Below are positions 1 to 7,692 of a stretch of 64,000 nucleotides of DNA, piece by piece. This stretch comes from Caulobacterales bacterium (lineage in GTDB: Bacteria; Pseudomonadota; Alphaproteobacteria; Caulobacterales; Caulobacteraceae). The notes below the pieces were generated by a model. It was not told the origin of the DNA. It ran no database searches and saw only the letters and a program-made list of their open reading frames with translations. Location of the stretch: assembly GCA_947474395.1 (NCBI GenBank), contig CANJID010000004.1:46991-110990 (forward strand). Reading direction: 5' to 3'. How positions within the stretch are numbered: the first letter of the stretch is position 1; every line of letters begins with the position of its first letter. The position numbers and the translations under genes are program-made.

Positions 1-72
1 GGAGGCGGCGGCCGATTCCAGCATCTGGCGGACGCGGCGCGGGACCGAGCGCGGCTGCTGAAACGGCAGTGA
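1..72 (+). CDS. C-terminal end of an upstream gene (partial)
   Basis: Frame 1 is open from the window edge to a TGA at 70-72 and ends in a helical, basic tail (FQHLADAARDRARLLKRQ). The composition fits a real protein C-terminus, but 23 residues cannot identify a family. About 58 bases separate the stop from the next start. It could also be chance read-through in GC-rich DNA. Confidence 0.35.
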   Translation, partial: GGGGRFQHLADAARDRARLLKRQ

Positions 73-130
73 GGGGGCGAGTTTAGTCGGAACGCGGTTC
101 AGTTGACGGAACCGGCAAAATTGGACGTTG

Positions 131-2200
131 ATGGCGTTTATGGAACACCGTCGACGCCTGACCGCAGCGGCTCTTGCGGCCGCCCTCCTGCTTGGCGGCC
201 TCGCCGCCGCTCCGAGCGCGCCAGCCGCGACGCCCGTCCCGACGGAGGCCCAGCTCGCGAAGCTGGAAGCCGAGGTGATCGCGGGCGAGGACCTCAGCGC
301 TCTAAAGCGCCTGCAGCGCGCCTACGGCTACTATGTCAGCAAGGGGCTGTGGGAGGACGTGGCCGACCTCTTCACCGACGATGGGGTGGGCCACTACCCG
401 GACGGGACCTACGTTGGGAAGACGTCTCTGCGGCTGATGTTCCTTCAGAACGAGGGACAGGGGAAACTCGGCCTGGGCGAAGGGCGCCTGAAGGATCACA
501 TGATCCTGCAGCCGGTGGTCCACCTCGACACCGACGGCAGGACGGCCCGGGGACGCTGGCGCCTGATCAGCATGAACGGCCGCCTCGGCGGCGAGACCAA
601 CTGGCAGGGCGGCGTCTACGAGAACGTCTATGTGAAGGAGGGCGGGGTCTGGAAAATATCCGTCCTGCGCTTCCTGCCGTCCTTCTCCGGCGCCTATGAG
701 AACGGCTGGTCAGGGCAGGCCCCGCCAGCCGGCACGCCCTTCGCCGTTCCGCCCGGGAAGCTGACGCCGCTCGCCCATCCGCACGCCCCCGACCGGCCGA
801 TCGACGGCTGCCGCGGCTATCCGGCCGCCTGCTCCTCCGAGTTCCACTACGCCAACGCCGGCTCGGCCGCCTTCCAGGTCTGGCACTCCGATCTTCTGCC
901 GGCCCCGCCCGCCGCCAAGGTCCACGGCCCCGCCCGGCTGGCCAACCTCGCGACGCGCACCGCGCGGCTGAAGGACGAGCAGGAGCTCGAGAACCTGCTG
1001 AAGATCTACGCCTACTACCTCGACCGCGGCCGCTGGGATCAGGCCGGCGACCTGTTCGCCGCCGACGGAACCCTCGAGATCGGCCAGGCGGGGGTCTATG
1101 TCGGGCCCGCCCGCATCAAGGCCTACCTGGGCCTCGACGGCCCGCTCGGCCTGCGCGAAGGCCAGCTCAACGACCGCATGATGCTGCAGCCGATCGTGAT
1201 GGTGGCCAAGGACGGCCTGACCGCCCGGGGCTACAGCCGCGAATGGTCCTGGCTCGGGGAGACCACCACCAAGACCGGGAGCTGGGAGGAGGGGACCTAC
1301 GAGACCGTCTTCGCCAAGCAGGGTGGGATCTGGCGCATCCAGTCGATGCACCTCTATTCCAACTCGGCCTACGACTATGACAAGGGCTGGGGCAAGGACG
1401 CCAAGCCGGCGCGGGGGCCGAGCGCGACCCTGCCGGCCGATCGCCCGCCGACGGTGGTCTACGCCTCCTACCCCAAGCAGATCATCGCCCCGTTCCCCTT
1501 CAACAATCCGGTGACCGGCAAGGCGCCGCGCTATCCGTCCGGCGTGGTGATGGGCAAGCTGGAGGCCGCGCCGAAGCTGTCCGAGGCGCAGGCCCAACCG
1601 GCGACCTATGAGGAGGTCGCCACCGCCGCCGAGCGGGTGAAGGACCGCCACGCGATCGAGAACCTGCAGGACGCCTACGGCCACTATGCCGACAAGGGCC
1701 ATTGGGTGGAGATGACCCGGACGCTCGGCAAGCCCATGACCATCGAGCTCGCCCTGCGCGGGGTCTATGTGGGCCGCGAGAGCGTCGCCAACTTCCTGCT
1801 CAATGTGTTCGGCCGCAATCCGGGGCCCCAGCCCAACAGCCTCGGCGATCACATGTCGCTGCAGCCGGTGGTCAACATCGCCCCCGACGGCAAGAGCGCC
1901 ACCATGCGGGCCCGCGCCATCCAGGTGCTGGGCGCCTGGGGCCGCAGCGCCACCTGGGGCGGCGCCATCTACGACAATGCGGCGGTCAAGGAGGACGGGG
2001 TCTGGCGGATGTCCAAGATCCACGCCTACAACACCTTCACCGCGACCTATCACGAGGGCTGGTTCCGGGGTCAGCCGCGCGGCCTGCCGGGCCCGAGCGC
2101 GCAGATCCCCCCCGATCGGCCGCCGAGCGAGCCGCTCAAGCCCCTGCCGACGGTCTATCCGATCCCCTTCCAGTACAAGAACCCGGTGACGGGGCGGTAG
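131..2200 (+). CDS. Secreted triple-module SnoaL/NTF2-like protein, copy 1
   Basis: 689 residues. The ATG at 131 aligns the N-terminus with that of the next gene; a TTG at 128 is also possible. A signal peptide (about 1-33, ending SAPAA) predicts export to the periplasm. Three NTF2-fold modules follow at about 43-195, 275-420 and 500-645. Each has a Y-x-x-YY or similar helix, a G[TV]YVG turn (93-96, 322-325, 545-548), a [DN][HR]M-x-LQP strand and a closing GxW[KR] strand. Modules 2 and 3 end in proline-rich tails with NPVTG[KR] (459-464 and 684-689). The His of module 1 (H123) and module 3 (H574) is Arg in module 2 (R349). Enzymatic role unknown; relatives of the fold include dehydratases, hydrolases and binding proteins. 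One base separates it from its paralogue, so they are probably co-transcribed. A TonB receptor follows 3 kb on. Confidence 0.85.
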   Translation: MAFMEHRRRLTAAALAAALLLGGLAAAPSAPAATPVPTEAQLAKLEAEVIAGEDLSALKRLQRAYGYYVSKGLWEDVADLFTDDGVGHYPDGTYVGKTSLRLMFLQNEGQGKLGLGEGRLKDHMILQPVVHLDTDGRTARGRWRLISMNGRLGGETNWQGGVYENVYVKEGGVWKISVLRFLPSFSGAYENGWSGQAPPAGTPFAVPPGKLTPLAHPHAPDRPIDGCRGYPAACSSEFHYANAGSAAFQVWHSDLLPAPPAAKVHGPARLANLATRTARLKDEQELENLLKIYAYYLDRGRWDQAGDLFAADGTLEIGQAGVYVGPARIKAYLGLDGPLGLREGQLNDRMMLQPIVMVAKDGLTARGYSREWSWLGETTTKTGSWEEGTYETVFAKQGGIWRIQSMHLYSNSAYDYDKGWGKDAKPARGPSATLPADRPPTVVYASYPKQIIAPFPFNNPVTGKAPRYPSGVVMGKLEAAPKLSEAQAQPATYEEVATAAERVKDRHAIENLQDAYGHYADKGHWVEMTRTLGKPMTIELALRGVYVGRESVANFLLNVFGRNPGPQPNSLGDHMSLQPVVNIAPDGKSATMRARAIQVLGAWGRSATWGGAIYDNAAVKEDGVWRMSKIHAYNTFTATYHEGWFRGQPRGLPGPSAQIPPDRPPSEPLKPLPTVYPIPFQYKNPVTGR

Positions 2201-2201
2201 G

Positions 2202-4283
2202 ATGGTGGTCGGGGAGCGTCATCGACGCCTGACCGTCGCGGCGCTCTCCGCCGCCCTCCTGTTCGGCGGCATGGCCGTGGCCTCCAGCGCGCCCGCCGCG
2301 GCGCCGGTCCCCTCCGAAGCCCAGCTCGAAAAGCTCGAAGCCGAGGTCGTGGCGGGCGAGGACGTCGCCGCCATCAAGAAGCTGAACCGAACCTACGGCT
2401 ACTACACCGACAAGGGCCTGTGGGAGGACCTCGCCGACCTCTTCGCCGACGACGCGGTGGGCTACTACCCGGACGGGACCTATGTCGGCAAAGCCTCCCT
2501 GCGGCTGCTGTTCCTGCAGAACATCGGGCAGGGCAAGCTCGGGCTCGGCGACGGGCGGATGTACAACCACATGGTCCTGCAGCCGGTGGTCCACCTCGAT
2601 CCGGGCGGGATGACCGCCAAGGGCCGCTGGCGGGTGCTCGCCCATCTGGGGCGTCTCGGCGGCGCGGCCACCTGGGCCGGCGGCGTCTATGAGAACACCT
2701 ACGTGAAGCAGGGCGGGGTCTGGAAGATCGCCACCCTGCGCTACCTGCCCGTCTTCTCCGGCCCCTACGACTCGAGCTGGTCGCGGATTCCCCCACCGGC
2801 CGGGACCCCCGTCCCGCCGCCGCCCGCGGTGGCTTCGGCCGGCGCCGCCGCCCCGGCCCACGCCCCCGACCGTCCGGCCGACCCCAACGCCTGCCGAGGC
2901 TATCCCGCCGCCTGCCCGGCCGGGTTCCACTATCCCAACGCCGGCTCGCCCGAGTTCGCGGTCTGGAATTCGGCCACGCTGCCGACCCCGCCCGCCACCA
3001 AGCTGGCCGGCAATTTCCTGCTGAGGTCCCTGGCGGCGCGGACCGAGCGGCTGGCCGACGAACAGTCCCTCGAGAACATGCTGCGGATGTACGGCTACTA
3101 CCTCGACCGCGGCCGCTGGGACCAGGCGGCCGACCTGTTCGCCGCGGACGGGACCTTCGAGATCGGCCAGGCAGGGGTCTATGTCGGCCCGGCCCGCATC
3201 CGGGCCTATCTCGGGCTGGAGGGGCCCATCGGTCTGCGCGACGGCCAGCTCAACGACCGCATGGAGCTGCAGACGATTGTGACGGTCGCGCCGGACGGGC
3301 TGACGGCCCGGGGCTACAGCCGCGAATGGGCCTGGCTCGGCGACATCGCCACCAAGACCGGCAGCTGGGCGGAGGGGACCCGCGAGACCCTGTTCGTGAA
3401 GCAGGGCGGGGTCTGGCGCATCAAGGCGATGCACCTCTATTCCAACGCCGCCTACGACTACGACAAGGGCTGGGGCAAGGACGCCAAGCCCGCGCCGGGG
3501 CCGAGCGCGACCCTGCCGGCCGATCGCCCGCCGACGGTGGTTTACGCCTCCTACCCGAAGGAGATCATCGCCCCGTTCCCCTATCCCAATCCCGTGACGG
3601 GCAAGGCGCCGCGCTATCCGGCGAGCGCCGTGATCGGCAAGCTGGAGGCCGCGCCGAAGTTGCCCGAGGCGCGCCGGGCGCCGGCCAGCTTCGCGGAGGT
3701 CAGCCTGGCGGCGGAGCGGGTGAAGGACCACCACGCGGTGGAAAACCTGCAGTCGGCCTACGGCTACTATGTGGACAAGGGCTACTGGGACGACCTGACC
3801 CGCATCATGTCGAAGAACTCGACCTATGAGCTCGCCCAGCGCGGGGTCTATGTCGGCTACGACAGTGTGCGGAACTTCCTGCTCAAGGTGTTCGGGACCA
3901 ACCCGGGGCCGCAGCCCAACAGCCTCGGCGAGCACATGTCGCTCCAGCCGGTGGTGCTCATCGCGCCCGACGGCAAGTCCGCCGACATGCGGGTCCGCGC
4001 CATCCAGGTGCTGGGCGCCTGGAACCGCACCGCCACCTGGGGCGGGGCGATCTATGTGAACAAGGCGGTCAAGGAGGACGGGGTCTGGAAGCTGTCACAG
4101 GTGCACGCCTACAACACCTTCACCGCCGCCTATCTGGACGGCTGGTTCCGCGGGCCGAGCCGTCCCCTGCCTGGGCCCAGCGCCACCACCCCGCCGGACC
4201 GGCCGCCCAGCGAGGTTCTGAAGGTCCTGCCGACTGTCTATCCGATCCCCTTCGCCTATAAGAACCCGGTGACAGGACGGTGA
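2202..4283 (+). CDS. Secreted triple-module SnoaL/NTF2-like protein, copy 2
   Basis: 693 residues, a tandem paralogue of the preceding gene with the same architecture: a signal peptide (MVVGERHRRL, then a hydrophobic run ending near SSAPAAAP), three NTF2-like modules and the terminal YKNPVTGR. The ATG at 2202 lies one base after the upstream stop. Module 1 carries YNHMVLQPVV, module 2 NDRMELQTIV and module 3 GEHMSLQPVV, so the His-to-Arg swap in module 2 is shared with copy 1. Stretches of DNA are almost identical to copy 1, for example around 3498-3540 against 1416-1458, which points to fairly recent duplication or gene conversion. Function unknown. Probably periplasmic, possibly self-assembling because NTF2 folds usually dimerise. 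Confidence 0.85.
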   Translation: MVVGERHRRLTVAALSAALLFGGMAVASSAPAAAPVPSEAQLEKLEAEVVAGEDVAAIKKLNRTYGYYTDKGLWEDLADLFADDAVGYYPDGTYVGKASLRLLFLQNIGQGKLGLGDGRMYNHMVLQPVVHLDPGGMTAKGRWRVLAHLGRLGGAATWAGGVYENTYVKQGGVWKIATLRYLPVFSGPYDSSWSRIPPPAGTPVPPPPAVASAGAAAPAHAPDRPADPNACRGYPAACPAGFHYPNAGSPEFAVWNSATLPTPPATKLAGNFLLRSLAARTERLADEQSLENMLRMYGYYLDRGRWDQAADLFAADGTFEIGQAGVYVGPARIRAYLGLEGPIGLRDGQLNDRMELQTIVTVAPDGLTARGYSREWAWLGDIATKTGSWAEGTRETLFVKQGGVWRIKAMHLYSNAAYDYDKGWGKDAKPAPGPSATLPADRPPTVVYASYPKEIIAPFPYPNPVTGKAPRYPASAVIGKLEAAPKLPEARRAPASFAEVSLAAERVKDHHAVENLQSAYGYYVDKGYWDDLTRIMSKNSTYELAQRGVYVGYDSVRNFLLKVFGTNPGPQPNSLGEHMSLQPVVLIAPDGKSADMRVRAIQVLGAWNRTATWGGAIYVNKAVKEDGVWKLSQVHAYNTFTAAYLDGWFRGPSRPLPGPSATTPPDRPPSEVLKVLPTVYPIPFAYKNPVTGR

Positions 4284-4290
4284 GGCGGTC

Positions 4291-4992
4291 ATGAAGCTTC
4301 GACACGCGCTGCTCAGCCTGGCCCTCGCGGCCCTCGCCCTGCCGGCGCAGGCTGCTGACGCATCCACTGCCCAGAACTCGGCCAAGACCATAGCCGCCCT
4401 GAAGACGCGGATCGCCGCCCTTCGCCTGGAGGTGGCCCGCGCCAAGGCTTACGATCAGGTCGAGAACCTGTTCGATATCTTTGGCTACTACGTCGACAAG
4501 AACCAGTTCGCCCAGGAAGCCGACCTCTGGGCCCGCAAGGGCACGATGGAGATGGCGCAGCGGGGGGTCTACGTCGGCCAGGACAGCGTGCGCCGCTTCC
4601 ACGCCGCCGACCGGGAAGGCCCGAACGTCAACCGGCTACTCGACCACCCGATGCTGGGGCAGGTGATCCACGTTTCGCCGGACGGCAAGTCGGCCAAGGT
4701 CCGCGCCCGCATGTGGCAGATGATGGGCGGCCCCGGCGCCCGCGCCACCCTGGGCGGGGGCGTCTACGAGAACGAGGCGATCCTGGAAGACGGGGTCTGG
4801 AAGATCCAGTCCGAGCACACCTACAACACCTACGTCGCCGGCTACGATGGCGGCCCGGCCACCTCTTCACCGACCATGCCGGGCCCGAACCCGAACGTGC
4901 CGCCCGACCTGCCAACGACCGTCAAGTTCGAGGGCTTCCCCAAGGTCTACGACATCCCCATCCACTATAAGAACCCGGTCAGCGGGCGCTGA
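4291..4992 (+). CDS. Secreted single-module SnoaL-like protein (module-3 type)
   Basis: 233 residues with a cleavable signal peptide (MKLRHALLSLALAALALPAQA). A short helix follows (NSAKTIAALKTRIAALRLEV), then one NTF2-like module with YYVDKNQF, GVYVGQDSV, a LLDHPM His, GGGVYENEAILEDGVWKI and a terminal YKNPVSGR. Its closest relative in the window is the gene at 42073-42846, which shares the AKTIAALK helix and MMGG strand. Both match module 3 of the fused proteins. It starts 7 bases after the upstream stop, so it belongs to the same transcript as the two fused genes. Function unknown; periplasmic location inferred from the signal peptide. Confidence 0.85.
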   Translation: MKLRHALLSLALAALALPAQAADASTAQNSAKTIAALKTRIAALRLEVARAKAYDQVENLFDIFGYYVDKNQFAQEADLWARKGTMEMAQRGVYVGQDSVRRFHAADREGPNVNRLLDHPMLGQVIHVSPDGKSAKVRARMWQMMGGPGARATLGGGVYENEAILEDGVWKIQSEHTYNTYVAGYDGGPATSSPTMPGPNPNVPPDLPTTVKFEGFPKVYDIPIHYKNPVSGR

Positions 4993-5035
4993 CCGGCGTC
5001 CCATCCACTACAGCAATGCCCTGACCGGGCGTTGA
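4993..5035 (+). pseudogene. Remnant C-terminal tail of a further SnoaL-like paralogue
   Basis: Directly after the stop of the 233-residue gene, the DNA encodes PIHYSNALTGR followed by TGA (5003-5035). This is a near copy of the PIHYKNPVSGR end of that gene, but no module precedes it. It looks like the leftover end of a deleted or recombined duplicate. No start codon or ribosome site of its own is visible. Confidence 0.55.
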
Positions 5036-5070
5036 GCGTGTCACGGTGTGAAACCCTAGGTCCCCCAGTG

Positions 5071-5120
5071 ATAGCAACAAACTTAACGCCTTCCCTCTAG
5101 GGAGAGCGTCAAGTTGCTAT
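5071..5120 (+). promoter_or_regulatory. Nested stem-loop in the TonB receptor leader
   Basis: ATAGCAAC (5071-5078) and GTTGCTAT (5113-5120) form an exact 8-bp inverted repeat. Inside it ACGC/GCGT (5086-5089/5106-5109) and CCCT/AGGG (5093-5096/5099-5102) also pair, giving three stacked stems. It ends 17 bases before the receptor ATG. It could be a leader RNA controlling the receptor, an operator, or a weak terminator for the SnoaL operon, although no T-run follows. Confidence 0.5.
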
Positions 5121-5137
5121 TCGCAGGGGATACAAGG

Positions 5138-7597
5138 ATGCCGAGTAACTATGGGAAGCGTCGGACGATGGTGGTCCGGCTGGCCGGAACGTCGTTGACC
5201 GCCCTGGCCTTGTGCCTCGCCACCGGCGTCGCCGCGCGGGCGCAAGTCGCCGAGGAAGCGACGGTCCCGGAAGTCACCGTCACCGCCCAGTTCCGCGACC
5301 AGGCGCTCCAGTCGACGCCGCTCGCCATCACCGCCGTCAGCGGCGCGATGATCCAGGCTCGGGGCCAGATCAACGTCATCGATCTCGCCGAACAGGCGCC
5401 CAACGTCACCCTGAAGCCGGGCGCCTCGCCTTACGGTCCGTCGCTGCAGGCCTTCATCCGAGGCATCGGCCAGACCGACTTCAACTACGCCTTCGAGCCG
5501 GGCGTCGGCCTCTATGTGGACGATGTCTACTATTCGACCCTGCCGGGCTCGATGCTCGACCTGCTCGATCTCGACCGGGTGGAGATCCTGCGCGGGCCGC
5601 AAGGCACGCTCGCGGGCCAGAACGCCATCGGCGGGGCCATCAAGCTCTATTCGAAGAAGCCGAACGGGCAGGGCGGCGGGTTCCTGGAAGCGGGCGGCGG
5701 AAGCCTCAGCCGCGTGGGCGTTCGCGGCGCGGCCGACTTCACCGTGGTCCCCGACAAGCTGTTCGCCCGGGTGTCGGGCGCCTTCCACCGGCAGGACGGC
5801 TACGTCACGCGCTACGACTACGGCTGCACCCATCCGGGCTCCGGCGCGCCGGCCACGACCACCGGCGGCTGCAAGCTGGGGACCGAGGGCGGCAAGTCCT
5901 ATGAGGCGGTCCGTCTGGCCCTGCGCTGGACCCCGACGCCGACGTTCGAGGCCAACCTCGCCTTCGACTACACCCACGACGATTCCGAGGTCTCGCCGAT
6001 GACCCTGGTCTATGTCGGCCATACCCCCAGCGCGGCCCTGGCCTGCCCCGGCGGCGCGGGCATCTGCCCGTTCCCGGCGTCGGGCCGCACGGCGCGGCTG
6101 CAGTACGGCGGGATCGCCTTCGGCGGCCCGGCCGGCTCGCCCTTCGTCAGCTATTCGCCGTTCGGCCCGGGCAATGCGGCGGACAGCTTCAGCCGCAGCC
6201 CCTACGCCAGCTATTCCACCTACGCCGACCCGAACCCGCTCTCCGGCGCGCCCGCCTACGCCCTCTCCGACAAGAGCGGCGTCAGCGGCGGGGGCCTGTC
6301 CCTCTCGGGCCGCTACAAGATCACTGACGATGTCTCGCTGACCTCGATCACGGCCTACCGCTACTACGACGGCGGCTGGTCGATCGACCAGGACGGGACC
6401 CCGGCGGGCGCGGCGACCGTGCGCAACACCGTCTGGCACCGCCAGCTCAGCCAGGAACTGCGCCTGAACGGCCGGCTGGCCGGGGCGGTGGATTACACTC
6501 TCGGCGGTTTCTACCTCGACCAGACCAGCCACTATGGCGGGCGGATCGACTTCCCCACCGTCGGCCTCGACTTCATCGAGAACGACCGCATCCCGGAGAC
6601 CACCTGGGCCCTGTTCGGCACGGCGGACTGGTCGGTGACCGAGCGGCTGCACCTGATCGGCGGGCTGCGCTACACCGACGTGGACAAGAGCTTCACCTAC
6701 GGCCGCCTCGGCGTGCCGGGCAACCTCGCCTTCGCGGGCGGCCCGCCCCCGAGCGTGGCGCCGCTGAACAACCTGACCAGCACCTTCAAGGGCGAGCGGC
6801 CCGACTGGCGCGCGGCCGTGCAGTACCAGTGGACGCCGGCCGTCATGACCTACGGCCAGGTCTCCACCGGCTTCAAGGGCGGCGGCATCAACCCGCGCCC
6901 GTTCTTCCCGGCCCAGGCCCTGCCGCATAATCCCGAGACCCTGACCGCCTACGAGGTCGGGCTGAAGAGCCGTTGGCTGGAGAACCGGCTGCAGCTGAAC
7001 CTGGCCGCCTTCTGGAACCGCTACGACGACATCCTGGTCAGCGTGAACGCCTGCCCGCTGCCGGGCGCACCCGCAGCGCCCTGCTCCCTGCCGGTCAATG
7101 CGGGCAAGGCCAATATCAAGGGCTTCGAGGCCGAAGCCGTGTTCCGCCCGACGTCGCGCCTGTCCTTCGACGCCTCGCTCAGCACCCTGGACTTCGAGTA
7201 CCGCACCCTCTCGGCCGCGGCCCTGGCGTCGGGCCTGAATCTGGGCATGACCGCGCCCTTCGCCCCGGACTGGAAAGCGAGCCTCGGCGCGCAATACGCC
7301 TTCGACATCGGCCGCTGGGGATCGCTGACCCCGCGCCTCGACGTCAGCCACCAGTCGAGCTTCAACGCCGCGGCGCTGAACACGCCCTTCAGCCAGGTGC
7401 CGTCCTACACCCTGGCCAACGCGCGCCTGACCTGGAGCGACAGGAACGGCCTCTGGCAGGCCACGGCGGAGGTCACCAACCTGGGCGACGAGCTCTACTA
7501 TTCGAGCCTGTTCGACAACCGGGGTCTGACCCAGACGGTGTTCGGCGTCCCAGCCGCGCCGCGCGAATGGTTCGTCAAGCTGCGCCGTAACTTCTAG
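5138..7597 (+). CDS. TonB-dependent outer-membrane receptor
   Basis: 819 residues from the ATG at 5138, preceded by AGGGGATACAAGG; an in-frame TTG at 5114 is less likely. The signal peptide ends ATGVAARAQ. The plug domain starts with VPEVTVTAQFRDQALQSTP and contains LDRVEILRGPQGTLAGQNAIGG, the usual plug signature. The rest is a beta-barrel ending in aromatic LRRNF. The VTVTAQ-x-R and TPLAITAVSG wording is typical of the large receptor group found in sphingomonads and Caulobacterales. The substrate cannot be read from sequence. Its position after the SnoaL genes and before a PQQ dehydrogenase suggests import of an organic substrate rather than iron, which is inference. Confidence 0.9.
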   Translation: MPSNYGKRRTMVVRLAGTSLTALALCLATGVAARAQVAEEATVPEVTVTAQFRDQALQSTPLAITAVSGAMIQARGQINVIDLAEQAPNVTLKPGASPYGPSLQAFIRGIGQTDFNYAFEPGVGLYVDDVYYSTLPGSMLDLLDLDRVEILRGPQGTLAGQNAIGGAIKLYSKKPNGQGGGFLEAGGGSLSRVGVRGAADFTVVPDKLFARVSGAFHRQDGYVTRYDYGCTHPGSGAPATTTGGCKLGTEGGKSYEAVRLALRWTPTPTFEANLAFDYTHDDSEVSPMTLVYVGHTPSAALACPGGAGICPFPASGRTARLQYGGIAFGGPAGSPFVSYSPFGPGNAADSFSRSPYASYSTYADPNPLSGAPAYALSDKSGVSGGGLSLSGRYKITDDVSLTSITAYRYYDGGWSIDQDGTPAGAATVRNTVWHRQLSQELRLNGRLAGAVDYTLGGFYLDQTSHYGGRIDFPTVGLDFIENDRIPETTWALFGTADWSVTERLHLIGGLRYTDVDKSFTYGRLGVPGNLAFAGGPPPSVAPLNNLTSTFKGERPDWRAAVQYQWTPAVMTYGQVSTGFKGGGINPRPFFPAQALPHNPETLTAYEVGLKSRWLENRLQLNLAAFWNRYDDILVSVNACPLPGAPAAPCSLPVNAGKANIKGFEAEAVFRPTSRLSFDASLSTLDFEYRTLSAAALASGLNLGMTAPFAPDWKASLGAQYAFDIGRWGSLTPRLDVSHQSSFNAAALNTPFSQVPSYTLANARLTWSDRNGLWQATAEVTNLGDELYYSSLFDNRGLTQTVFGVPAAPREWFVKLRRNF

Positions 7598-7692
7598 CCC
7601 CTCTTGCGCGCCGGGCCGCCGCCTAGGAAGGTGGCGGCCGAGATCGGCCATCCTCTCCGGAGCGAGCCGGCGTCACATAGGGGAGGGCGGCC

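Noticed and set aside
2136..3935. Long open frame on the minus strand, about 600 codons
   Set aside because: Antisense to the fused SnoaL gene. GC-rich codon use leaves the opposite strand open, and the translation lacks family motifs and is rich in Arg, Gly and Val.
7614..7639. GGCCGCC...GGCGGCC hairpin as terminator after the TonB receptor
   Set aside because: Twelve-base loop and no T-run; chance pairing is likely in such GC-rich DNA.
5117..7651. Minus-strand open frame of about 840 codons
   Set aside because: Exact shadow of the TonB receptor gene. No recognisable domain, and repetitive composition.
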